DNA from: an uncultured Kiritimatiellota bacterium
GTDB taxonomy: Bacteria; Verrucomicrobiota; Kiritimatiellia; RFP12; UBA1067
DNA: 64,000 nucleotides
Assembly (NCBI GenBank): GCA_934635385.1
Contig: CAKTZI010000014.1
Location: 1 to 64,000 of the forward strand
Direction: 5' to 3'
In this document: one piece after another, positions 1-8,300 of the stretch
Position numbering within the stretch: position 1 is the stretch's first letter
Layout of the letters: every line of letters starts with the position of its first letter
Program-made: the position numbers and the translations under genes
The notes under the pieces: model-generated
What the model saw: the letters and a program-made list of their open reading frames with translations, nothing else
Told to the model about the DNA's origin: nothing
Databases searched by the model: none

Positions 1-44
1 GCGGGTCGTCCTTTTCCGGCACTATGCCGGGAGAACAGATGCGT

Positions 45-53
45 AGTGTATCA
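45..53 (-). promoter_or_regulatory. Possible extended -10 box firing leftward
   Basis: On the minus strand this reads TGATACACT, a weak match to the TGN-TATAAT box found upstream of most genes here. It would drive a gene lying off the left edge. Bases 16-30 form a small hairpin with 6-base arms. Nothing else is visible in bases 1-70. Confidence 0.3.
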
Positions 54-70
54 TATTCCGATTAGACAAG

Positions 71-99
71 ACCCCATTGGTGGAGTAGGCGTGGTGGAG
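71..99 (+). repeat. Left terminal inverted repeat of RAYT element
   Basis: Its reverse complement matches 1204-1232 except at three positions. It contains the ACCCC end and two GGTGGAGTAG-like words. GTAG-type motifs beside palindromes are what RAYT enzymes are known to recognise. Confidence 0.75.
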
Positions 100-103
100 T
101 AGG

Positions 104-1174
104 TCATTGGACTGCCAATCTCCCCTTCGGCAGGAGGCCGTATTTCCGCTGAGGAGAATGTCTGCTCTCAGAACCGACAGCGCAGATGTACCCTGCCCGC
201 ACGAGCGGCGTCAGGTAGTGTGCCGTCAGGTAGTTCGCGCTGGAAAGGCCGAGGGCCTCGCGCAGTTCCGATGGGCGCTTCGGCCCATCCCTGAGCAACG
301 TGAGGACGTCTGCCGCGACCTTGTTGCTTCCTCGATCCAACAGCCGTGGAACCCTTTCGGGGACAGACGCCTCAATTCGTTCAAAAGCCTTCTGCCGCCC
401 CCTTTGGCTTCTCTCTTCGTCAACCGAGAGGCCCTTCCTCGTCGGCCCGGACAGGCGTTCGTCGTCCAGCTCCTTCAAGACCAGGCGAATCAATCCCTCG
501 TGCATCTCCCGGATCTGCAGCCACGCCAAGGGGGCAAACGAATAGATGAACCGATAGCCATCAATGCTGCGCTCGTCCCCCCTGCAGGCCGCCGCGAAGC
601 CACACCATTCGTACCCGTCCGGCCAAGAGGACATCTTCGCCTTGACGGGGTTGCGGTCGATGTACGCGGCGACGTTCATCAGCGCGCACCTCTCGTCCGG
701 CAGATACTCCCGCGCGCGGAACCGTGCCTCCCACATCGTGCCCACATGAGCCCTCCGACTGTTGTAAGAAACCGTCGAGTTCTGCTTCAGCGTCTTCATG
801 AAAGCGCTGATGTCATGCATCCGCCTGAGGAACCGCTGGCGGAAGCGGATCCGCCCGGACTCGTCCCCCGACTGGGCAATCCGCTCCCATTCCCGGAGGA
901 TTGCGGACAGCCGCTCGCCCGAATAGAGAGCCTCGATGCGCGAAAGCAGGTCCTCGTCCGACAGGGATGGCGGTTCGGGGACGTAGACAAGGAGGTGAAA
1001 GTGATTGCTCATGATGCAGTACGACAGAATCTCCACGCCGGAGAAGCGCGCGACGCGCCAAAGTCGGTCGACAAAGCGTGTACGCTCCTCGTCCGTGAGG
1101 AAGAACGCGCGATGGGCAATTCGGCTGACTAGGTGGTAGCAGCGGTTCTGCCTGAAGTTGCGGGGCTGTCTCAT
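104..1174 (-). CDS. REP-associated tyrosine transposase (Y1_Tnp/RAYT family)
   Basis: A 356-residue HUH-type tyrosine transposase. The metal-binding motif is the His-Phe-His at residues 58-60 (SNHFHLLV) and the likely catalytic tyrosine is Y171 in the conserved YIDRNPVKA motif. The family nicks single-stranded DNA at REP hairpins. After the Y1 domain (about 1-200) comes a C-terminal winged-helix-like segment at about 285-350, seen in longer RAYTs. I chose the ATG at 1174 because the open frame upstream of it is the repeat arm, and because a TGGTATAAT box ends 7 bases before it, implying leaderless translation. The stop lies just inside the left inverted repeat. Confidence 0.85.
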   Translation of the reverse strand: MRQPRNFRQNRCYHLVSRIAHRAFFLTDEERTRFVDRLWRVARFSGVEILSYCIMSNHFHLLVYVPEPPSLSDEDLLSRIEALYSGERLSAILREWERIAQSGDESGRIRFRQRFLRRMHDISAFMKTLKQNSTVSYNSRRAHVGTMWEARFRAREYLPDERCALMNVAAYIDRNPVKAKMSSWPDGYEWCGFAAACRGDERSIDGYRFIYSFAPLAWLQIREMHEGLIRLVLKELDDERLSGPTRKGLSVDEERSQRGRQKAFERIEASVPERVPRLLDRGSNKVAADVLTLLRDGPKRPSELREALGLSSANYLTAHYLTPLVRAGYICAVGSESRHSPQRKYGLLPKGRLAVQ

Positions 1175-1181
1175 GGCGAAT

Positions 1182-1190
1182 ATTATACCA
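1182..1190 (-). promoter_or_regulatory. Extended -10 promoter of the RAYT gene
   Basis: Minus strand TGGTATAAT, with 7 bases between the hexamer and the ATG at 1174. Transcription should begin at or next to the start codon. I see no good -35 element. Confidence 0.7.
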
Positions 1191-1203
1191 TACCGAGGCG
1201 GAA

Positions 1204-1232
1204 CTCCACCACTGCTACTCCACCAACGGGGT
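1204..1232 (-). repeat. Right terminal inverted repeat of RAYT element
   Basis: Partner of 71-99. It encodes the last residues (TPLVE) and the TAG stop of the neighbouring minus-strand gene, so it marks the insertion boundary inside that gene. Confidence 0.75.
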
Positions 1233-1562
1233 CTGACCCTCTCGAAAGGGTTCGTCCAACAAGGCGTGGCAGGCCAACTTGCGCACGACGGCGTTCTCAT
1301 TCGGGTCGTCCGCGAGGCGCTTCAGGAGGCTGCGGGACGTGGCGACCTTCCGCTCGCCGCAGAGCTGCACCGCCATCACGCGCGCGGCGGGCGCGGCCGA
1401 GGCGTCGGCGGACGCCAGCGGCTCGAACGGCACGGCGACCGCGACCGTCCCGTTCGAGGCGACGTCGACGCGGAGGATGCCGACCGTGTCGTCCGCGCGC
1501 GCGACCGCGCCCCCGCACAGCAGGGCCAGGCAGAGTCCGGCGCGCGAACGGCTCAGGGGCAT
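1215..1562 (-). CDS. Short secreted protein, probably truncated by the RAYT element
   Basis: A 115-residue product of unknown function. It has an Ala/Leu-rich signal peptide (about 1-23), a short beta-rich segment, and a helical segment at about 77-103 that vaguely resembles a HEAT-type repeat. A strong ribosome site (GGAGG) sits 6 bases before the ATG, and the gene starts 15 bases after the O-antigen-ligase-like gene, so it ends that operon. The last codons and the stop come from the right inverted repeat of the RAYT element. The native C-terminus is therefore probably lost. I do not recognise the family. Confidence 0.6.
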   Translation of the reverse strand: MPLSRSRAGLCLALLCGGAVARADDTVGILRVDVASNGTVAVAVPFEPLASADASAAPAARVMAVQLCGERKVATSRSLLKRLADDPNENAVVRKLACHALLDEPFREGQTPLVE

Positions 1563-1577
1563 GCGACACCTCCGCTT

Positions 1578-3086
1578 TCAGTCCTCTTTTCGCGGCAGGA
1601 AGCCCGGCAGTGCGGCGAGCGAGACGAAGAAGAGCGTCAGCACCGCCGGCGAACGCAGGGGACAGTCCCCGAAGGCGTGGATCAGCGTGCAGGCGACCGT
1701 GACGAGGATGAAGAACGCCGGCGCCGGCAGGGCGAAGATCTGCACGGGCTTCGGCGGCGCGTCACGCCCCGTCCTGAACCGCGCCTCCCGCGCGAGAAGC
1801 CGCCAGGCCTGCCCGACCGGCCACAGCAGGAGAATGACGATCGCAACGAGCGCCCCGAACCCGACGAGCCCGTGCTCGGCGAGGAACTGGAGATGGTCGT
1901 TGTGCACGTTGATGCCGCCGACGACCTGAATCTGCTTGAGTTCCTGCGGCGTCATCTTCGGGATGCAGAAGTGGATGTAGCCCCAGCCGCCGCAGCCGAA
2001 GAGGACATGATCCTTCCAGATCTCCGTCGCAACGCGCACGTGGTACTGGCCGCGCCCCGTCACGCGGTCGAGGACTTCCGTCGTGCCGAGCGTGTTGACC
2101 TCCCGCTGCAGCCCCTTCGGCGCGAAGAGGCACGAGAGGAAGATGACGACGCCAAGCCCCAGCGCCGTCCAGGCCCCGGCGCGCACGCGGTCGGCCTTGC
2201 GCTTGTGCGCGACGAACGAGACGAACGAATGGACGAAGAAGACGACCGCCGAAAGCGTGACGAGCAGGATCGCCGCGCGCGAAAGCGTGTTCAGCGCCGC
2301 ATAGAAGAAGATGACCGCCGGGATGAGGAAGTAGTGCTTCGTCCAGAACATGCGCGGACGCGGCGCGGCGGCGGACGAAATGTCCTTCGTGCGGTGCGCG
2401 TCGCGCAGGTCGTCCAGGTTCCGCCGCCAGAGCGCGAGCGCGAGGCCGAAGAGCGTCGTGAAGTAGTCGCCGGCCATGTTCGGGTAGCCGAACGTCGCGA
2501 AGAAGTCGCCAACCGAGCCCGTGCCGCTAGCCGTGCTCCAGAGCGGGCCCGGCGCGCCGAGCGCGCTCTGCAGGAAGCCGAGCGCCGCCAGCGCCGTGCC
2601 GTTCCAGACGATCAGCTCCAGCGCGAGCCGCTTGCCGTGGCGCGTGAGCGCGTGCCGCACGACGAGCAGCGACGGCAGCGCGAGCGCGAACCAGAGGACG
2701 ACGTTCAAGTGGTCGATGCGATCCACGCAGAACGGCAGGATCGGCACGGGAGGATCCGCCGACAGCCCCTCGGCGAGGCTTTTTACGTCGCAGACGGGAC
2801 ACAGCCCGTTGTTGACGAACGGGATCAGCAGCAACACGAAGAACCCAAGGGCAATCCACGTGATCGGATCCCTCTTCAGCGCGTGCCAGACCCGTTCGCG
2901 CGCCTCATAGGTCGTCTCGTTCGGACGCCGCTGAGGGAAGCAGAACAGGACCTCGACCAGCAGGACGAACAGCCACGGCACGACCGGGATCAGCAGCCCG
3001 CCGCGCGTGCCGCCGAACATCCACACGACGACCGACGAGACCGCCGCAACCGCGAACGGCGCAAAGTTATTCAAAAGAAACGACAT
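1578..3086 (-). CDS. O-antigen ligase (Wzy_C) family membrane protein
   Basis: A 502-residue polytopic inner-membrane protein with about 10-12 hydrophobic segments. A large loop at about 330-410 carries the VHNDHLQFLAEHGLVG-type signature of the O-antigen ligase/polymerase family (WaaL/Wzy_C). Members attach or polymerise surface glycans from lipid-linked precursors in the periplasm. The ATG overlaps the end of ispG by 20 bases, so the two are translationally coupled. The substrate cannot be told from sequence: lipid A-core, exopolysaccharide and protein O-oligosaccharyl transfer all remain possible. Confidence 0.75.
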   Translation of the reverse strand: MSFLLNNFAPFAVAAVSSVVVWMFGGTRGGLLIPVVPWLFVLLVEVLFCFPQRRPNETTYEARERVWHALKRDPITWIALGFFVLLLIPFVNNGLCPVCDVKSLAEGLSADPPVPILPFCVDRIDHLNVVLWFALALPSLLVVRHALTRHGKRLALELIVWNGTALAALGFLQSALGAPGPLWSTASGTGSVGDFFATFGYPNMAGDYFTTLFGLALALWRRNLDDLRDAHRTKDISSAAAPRPRMFWTKHYFLIPAVIFFYAALNTLSRAAILLVTLSAVVFFVHSFVSFVAHKRKADRVRAGAWTALGLGVVIFLSCLFAPKGLQREVNTLGTTEVLDRVTGRGQYHVRVATEIWKDHVLFGCGGWGYIHFCIPKMTPQELKQIQVVGGINVHNDHLQFLAEHGLVGFGALVAIVILLLWPVGQAWRLLAREARFRTGRDAPPKPVQIFALPAPAFFILVTVACTLIHAFGDCPLRSPAVLTLFFVSLAALPGFLPRKED

Positions 3087-4110
3087 GCTCCACCACCTTT
3101 CTGACAGCCTCCGATTCCGAAACCTTCTCGACGAACCGCCCGCGCTCGTACAACAGGAACGCGCCCGCGCCGCCGCAAAGCGCGATGTCCGCTCCCTTCG
3201 CCTCGCCCGGCCCGTTCACCGCACAGCCCATGACGGCGACCTTGGGAAATCTTCGCTTCGCCCAGTCACGATACAGCACGTCCAGCGCCTCTTCGACCTG
3301 CGCGGCGATGCTGCACAGGTCGACCTTCGTGCGGCCGCACGTCGGACAGCTCGTGATCGCCGGCCCCGGCGCGCGCAGGCCGAGCGCGCGAAGGATCTCC
3401 AGCCCGACCTTGACCTCCTTCTCCGGCTTGTTCGTGAGCGAGACGCGGATCGTGTCGCCGATGCCCTCCGAAAGAAGGATGCCGAGCGCGACCGAACTGC
3501 GCACCGCACCCGGCAGAAGCGTCCCCGCCTCCGTCACGCCGAGGTGCAGCGGACAGTCCGTCTTCTCCGCAAGCTCCCGATAGGTCGCCAACGTCGCCGC
3601 GACGTTCGACGCCTTGGCGGAAATGACGACATCGAAAAAGCCTTCGTCCTCCAAGAGCTTCAGGTGCTTCAGGGCGGACGACACGAGCGTCTCGCCACGT
3701 TCCAGACTGCCGCCGTTCACGCCAATGCGGATCGGCACGCCCTTCGCCTTCGCCGCACGGGCGACGGCCTGCACACGGTCGCGCGAACCGATGTTCCCCG
3801 GATTGAGCCGCAGCGCATCCGCCCCCGCCTCCAGCGCGGCAAGCGCGCAGCGGTAGTCGAAGTGGATATCGGCGACAATCGGAATCGGCGAAGCCTTCCG
3901 CACCTCGCCGAGGACGCGCGCCGCCTCCACGTCGGGCACGGTCAGGCGAAAGAGGTCGCACCCCCGCTCCGCACACGACCGCAGCTGCCGCAGGCACGCC
4001 GCCGCGTCGTGCGGATCGGCGTTGCCCATCGTCTGCACACTCACGGGCGCGCCGCCGCCGACCGGGAGGTTCCCGACCTTAAGGCTTCTGGTCTGCTTTC
4101 TCGAGAACAT
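3067..4110 (-). CDS. ispG: 4-hydroxy-3-methylbut-2-enyl diphosphate synthase (flavodoxin/ferredoxin)
   Basis: IspG (GcpE) carries out the penultimate step of the MEP isoprenoid pathway, converting MEcPP to HMBPP with a [4Fe-4S] cluster in the cytosol. The 347-residue length fits the bacterial form without the extra TIM-barrel insert. The TIM-barrel half has the VQTMGNADPHD start and the LRLNPGNIG motif. The reductase half holds the cluster cysteines C255 and C258 (SCPTCGR) and C296 (MGCAVNGPGE). The start overlaps the end of rseP by 32 bases and the end overlaps the next gene by 20. This pairs an isoprenoid enzyme with RseP, much as dxr is paired with rseP in many bacteria. Confidence 0.95.
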   Translation of the reverse strand: MFSRKQTRSLKVGNLPVGGGAPVSVQTMGNADPHDAAACLRQLRSCAERGCDLFRLTVPDVEAARVLGEVRKASPIPIVADIHFDYRCALAALEAGADALRLNPGNIGSRDRVQAVARAAKAKGVPIRIGVNGGSLERGETLVSSALKHLKLLEDEGFFDVVISAKASNVAATLATYRELAEKTDCPLHLGVTEAGTLLPGAVRSSVALGILLSEGIGDTIRVSLTNKPEKEVKVGLEILRALGLRAPGPAITSCPTCGRTKVDLCSIAAQVEEALDVLYRDWAKRRFPKVAVMGCAVNGPGEAKGADIALCGGAGAFLLYERGRFVEKVSESEAVRKVVEHVVSFE

Positions 4111-5257
4111 TCGTCTCCGCGTTGTCGGGCTTGAAGGTGTGAATCCTGTAGCTGCGCACGCCGTCCCTCAGGATGAGGACGCCCATGAGGCCGATCAAAA
4201 GGAACATGAAGCCCATCGAGACCTTGGCGATAAACCAGTCCGGCAGCCGCCGCCGGAAGACGAGCGCAATCAGGGAAAAGAGGATGAGTCCGCCATCCAG
4301 GACGGGAATCGGCAGCAGGTTCAGGACGGCGAGGTTCACGTTCAGGAAGCGCAGGAAGCCAAGTCCGTCCCACTTGTCGCGGCGCACCTGCCGGTACAGG
4401 CCCTCGGCGATCATCACGGGGCCGCCAAGCGCGCCCGCCGTCGCCTTCGCCTCCTTCGGCGTGACAAGGCCCTTCAGCACGCGGAAGATCGACCCCGCGT
4501 CCCACGCGAGCTGCTTCCACGGACTGCGCGCGGGCATCCACGCGACGGCCCCCGTCGTGTTCGTCTCGCTCAGCGCGAGAATGTACCACGCGCCCGACAC
4601 CGCGTCACGCTGCGGCGTGACCGTGAGTCGCACGTCCGCCGGGTTCTCCGCGCCGCGCGCAACGACGAACTCGACAGGCTTTCCGCCCGCGATCAGAACT
4701 TCCGTCTGCATCTCCGACCACGTCTCGACGGGACGCCCCCCAACGGACTTGACGACGTCGCCGGCCTTGAGCCCCGCCTCGAACGCCGGGCCCTTTTCGG
4801 GCACAGACCCGATCTTCGCCGCGAGCGTCCCGAACTTCGCGCTCGGCACGAGGGAGAGCCCGACCGCCAGCACGACCGCGAGGACGATGTTCATCGCCGG
4901 GCCCGCGACCGAGACGAGAATCTCCTTCCACGCCGGAATGCGAACCTTCGGCGTATCCGCGCGATTCGACGATTCGTCAATTCGCGAATTCGACGATTTC
5001 TCCAAGGCTTTCGTCCCTTCGGGATCGACGTCGGGAATCGAGACGTAGCCGCCAAGCGGAATCCAGCCGATGCGGTACTCGACGCCGTTGACCTTCTTTT
5101 TCCAGAGCGCCTGTCCGAAGCCGATCGAGAACGCCTCGACGCGCAGCCCAAGCTTCAGGGCGACGATGAAGTGCCCGAACTCGTGAATGAGGATCGCGAG
5201 CGCGAACAGAAGGACGCAAAGGACGATGTAAAAGACGGTTGTCAGTAGTTCAATCAT
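4079..5257 (-). CDS. rseP: RIP metalloprotease RseP (site-2 protease)
   Basis: A 392-residue intramembrane zinc protease. The first membrane segment contains HEFGH (residues 25-29), which binds zinc with its catalytic Glu. A PDZ domain follows at about 145-225, and the third zinc ligand lies in the NLLPIPVLDGG motif (LDG at 320-322). The family cleaves anti-sigma factors and leftover signal peptides in the membrane. I chose the ATG at 5257 over a TTG three codons upstream. The cytoplasmic loop at about 87-104 is enlarged by a low-complexity stretch encoded by an ATTCGA-type repeat. An extended -10 box lies 46 bases upstream. Confidence 0.93.
   Translation of the reverse strand: MIELLTTVFYIVLCVLLFALAILIHEFGHFIVALKLGLRVEAFSIGFGQALWKKKVNGVEYRIGWIPLGGYVSIPDVDPEGTKALEKSSNSRIDESSNRADTPKVRIPAWKEILVSVAGPAMNIVLAVVLAVGLSLVPSAKFGTLAAKIGSVPEKGPAFEAGLKAGDVVKSVGGRPVETWSEMQTEVLIAGGKPVEFVVARGAENPADVRLTVTPQRDAVSGAWYILALSETNTTGAVAWMPARSPWKQLAWDAGSIFRVLKGLVTPKEAKATAGALGGPVMIAEGLYRQVRRDKWDGLGFLRFLNVNLAVLNLLPIPVLDGGLILFSLIALVFRRRLPDWFIAKVSMGFMFLLIGLMGVLILRDGVRSYRIHTFKPDNAETNVLEKADQKP
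4962..5000 (+). repeat. In-frame ATTCGA-type dispersed repeat inside rseP
   Basis: A short-period tract built from ATTCG words. It encodes an SSNSRIDESSNR-like linker in RseP, between the first conserved region and the IPAWKEILVSVAGP motif. A closely similar tract lies at 55232-55274 in the prophage. Confidence 0.7.
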
Positions 5258-5303
5258 GTTTTCCAATCAGGTTGCACGGCCGGATGCCGATGCGATTCGG
5301 CAT

Positions 5304-5312
5304 ATTATACCA
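5304..5312 (-). promoter_or_regulatory. Extended -10 promoter of the rseP-ispG operon
   Basis: Minus strand TGGTATAAT, 46 bases before the rseP ATG. This promoter therefore makes a 5' leader of about 40 bases. I see no clear -35. Confidence 0.7.
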
Positions 5313-5354
5313 TTCTGCGCGCCCGTCGTGTGCATCGAACGTTGCCGACCGGGT

Positions 5355-8300
5355 TTAGCGCAGGGTCACCGTCTCCAGCGGCGCGAGAAGCCGCATCTCC
5401 CGCGTGCCGTCGGGCCACGTCAGCGCCAGGCGCGCCGGATGGCGCGTCCAGTTGGACGCGAAGCCGATGCGTTCGCCCTTCCGGTTCTGCCAGAACGACG
5501 TCAGAACCTCCGTCGTGTCGATCGCGCAGCCGCCCTGCGTCAGCCGCACGGGCACCGACTCGCAGCGCACGAACGGACGGATCATGAAGCCCTCCAGCAG
5601 GAAGTCGAGATGCCGCTTGCGGAGGTCGTTGAGCCGTCGCACCAGCCCGATCAGCGGCGCCTGTTCCGGCACGCCCCGCTTCCAGTCCACGCCCCAGGCG
5701 TGGGCAAGCTGTCCGTCGGGACCGAGGACGACCGCGAACATGTCGCCGTAGTGGAACGCCCGCGTCCAGCGGTAGAGCGGATCGCAGGTGTGGCCGATCT
5801 GGTTGCCGGAGAAGTTGCACATCCACTCGTGGAAGACGAACGAGACGCCCGGCACGGGCTTGCCGAAACTGATGCCGTTGCCTTCGCGCGAGTCGTTGTA
5901 GAAGAGGTTGCGCACATACGGCGTCGCCGCGCACCCCTCGCAGCCGAGTGTCATCTTCGATCCGCAGCCGTCGATGACGTCGAGCATCCGCTTCTGCAGC
6001 GCGAGCATCGCGTCCGTCTGCCACGCGCCGGGCACGGACGGATGGGCGTGGTGCCGCGCGTAGCAGAGCAGCGCCCCGCCGCCGATGTTCTGGTCGAAGA
6101 ACTGGCAGTAGTCGAGTCCGAAGGATGCCATCTTGCGCAGCTCGTCCGCAAGCGTCGCGACCGTCCAGCCCTCCGTCAGGCACATGTCGTACCCGAAGCG
6201 CTGGGCGTAGCGGTCGTTGCAGATCGTCGCCTCGATCTCGCCACGCGGCCCGCGCATCATGTGGCGCGCGAGCCCTTCCCGTTCGAGCCGCTCCTTCTGC
6301 GAGTAGCCGTTGATCGTGCTCTCCTGCGTCCACGCCGTGCCCGAGCAGTAGACGCCGAGGAGGTCGCCGCGCGCATGCAGGGCGTCGCGCAGGGCCGCGA
6401 GCGCCTTCTCGCCGCCGAGCGGCGGCCAGACGTACGGCGGACACCACGGCGCCGTGCCCTCCCAGTGCATCAGCAGGGCCATGATCTTCGCGTCGAACGC
6501 CTTGCCGTACTTCTCGACGAACGGCATCACGTTCGTGTACGGGTAGTAGAGGTTCGTCGCCATCGGCTCCGGCCCGTGGTCGATGCCCTCGCCCTGCACG
6601 GGATAGATCAGGTTGACCGGCGAGTCGTAGGCCCATTCCGGACGCGGCGGCGACTGGTCGAACCCCGGCAGGCGGCGCACCCAGTCGCGGTAGATCTCGC
6701 ACGCCTCCATCCAGCCGCCGTCGTAGGGGCGGATGACGTACGCGAACGCGGGCCGCCACGCGCCGTCCGCCGCGAGGTCGCCGCAGAACGTCTGGAGCGA
6801 GAGTCGGATGCGCGCGTCCGTCACGCGCTCGTACTCGACGCCCTTCGGCGTGTGCCGGTCGTCCTCGGCGGCGAAGTAGACGCCCTTCCCGTCGCGGTAG
6901 GCGGCGAGGAACTGCATTTGGCAGCTGCCCGGATACAGCGAGCCCCACGCCTTGCGGCGCGGCGTCCAGCCGAGCGGACGGTACTCGTTCCACGACCCGA
7001 TCCGCTCGCGCAGGGCATAGTCCGTCACTTCGCACCCGTCGTAGAACGGCCAGTAGAGCGTGTCGGACGCCGAGATGCAGAGCTGCGGCCCGTCGAACCA
7101 TTCAAGCCGCCGCCCCGCCGGGATTCCCGTCACCTCCGGTCTGAACGAGAACCGGCCGTCGGCGCACGTGACGCGCAGCGTCACGCGAAGGCCGCTCCGA
7201 TGCGTCCACGTCAGGCGGTTGCCGTCACGCGCGAACGCGCAGTCGGACGACCGCAACCGCATCGCAAGCCCCTTCTCGTCCAGAAGCTGCAGCGTGAACG
7301 CCTCGTCCGCCGGAACGGCGCGCTCGACCCCGTCGGACGTTCGCAGCGACAGGATCGCACCCGACGCGGGCGACAGCGCCAGCGTGGCCTCGCCGGACAC
7401 GAAGCGGATCGGCGCCGCGCTTCGTCCGAGCCTGAGGTAGCCGCTCGGCGGCACGTCCAGCCGATGCAGGCCGGGCGGTACCTGCCGGACGCCCTGCCGG
7501 ACGCCGAACGTGTCGAAGGCCTCCACCGCGCACGCCGTCCCGACATCCACGACGAGCGCCGCCGCCGGCGTCGCGTTGAGAATGTAGACGTCCCTGCCGC
7601 CGTCGGGCACGGACACGACGGTTTCGGCCGCGTAGACGCCGATCACGCGCTCGCGTCCCGTCTCGCCCGACAGCGTCGTGTAGTTGGCCTCGGGATGGTG
7701 CGCGGCAAAGCGGCCGAACAGCAACGCCTCGCGGTGGTCGAGCGAGAACTTCACCCAGTGCGCGAGCATCTTGCGGTGCGCGTCGGGCAGGTCGGCGAAC
7801 GCGGGCGAGTACTGGACGACGCCGAAGATCGCGTTCAGCACCTGGAGCGCGGCGTCCTCCGCCGTCGCGTGCCGCGCGTCCCACGCGAGCATGTCGGAAT
7901 GGACGGCCGTGCCGGGGCACGTGAGGCGCAGCGCCGCGATCGCCGTGCGATTGGCCCACGTGTCGCCGGGACAGTCCGCCACGCGCATCAGGTTGCCGTA
8001 CTGCCGGATGGCCGGGCCCGTGTAATGCTGACGAAACTCGATCAGCGCATCCGCCTTGATCTTCAGGAGCGAATCGCGCACCTCGCGGACCAGCCGTTCC
8101 GTCGCCTCCGCGACGTCGCGCCTGTCCATCCCCTTCCAGCCGGTCGCTTCGCCGGGATCTTCGCCGTCGTAGATCTTGAACGTGTCGAGGTAGTCGAGCT
8201 TGAAGCCGTCCACGTCCCATTCGCGCATCGCCTCGGCGCAGAGGCCCGACAGGTAGGCGCGCACCTCCGGGTAGCGCGGATCGACGACGCCGAACTTCGG

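Larger units (their letters stand above)
71..1232 (-). mobile_element. RAYT element with terminal inverted repeats
   Basis: A single transposase gene lies between imperfect terminal inverted repeats at 71-99 and 1204-1232, which match at about 26 of 29 positions. Each arm holds two copies of a GGTGGAGTAG-like word and ends in a GGGGT/ACCCC motif. A tyrosine transposase flanked by such repeats is the expected form of a REP-associated (RAYT) element. These are usually domesticated, single-copy genes that move short palindromic repeats. The right end carries the stop codon of the neighbouring gene, so the insertion appears to have truncated it. Confidence 0.75.
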
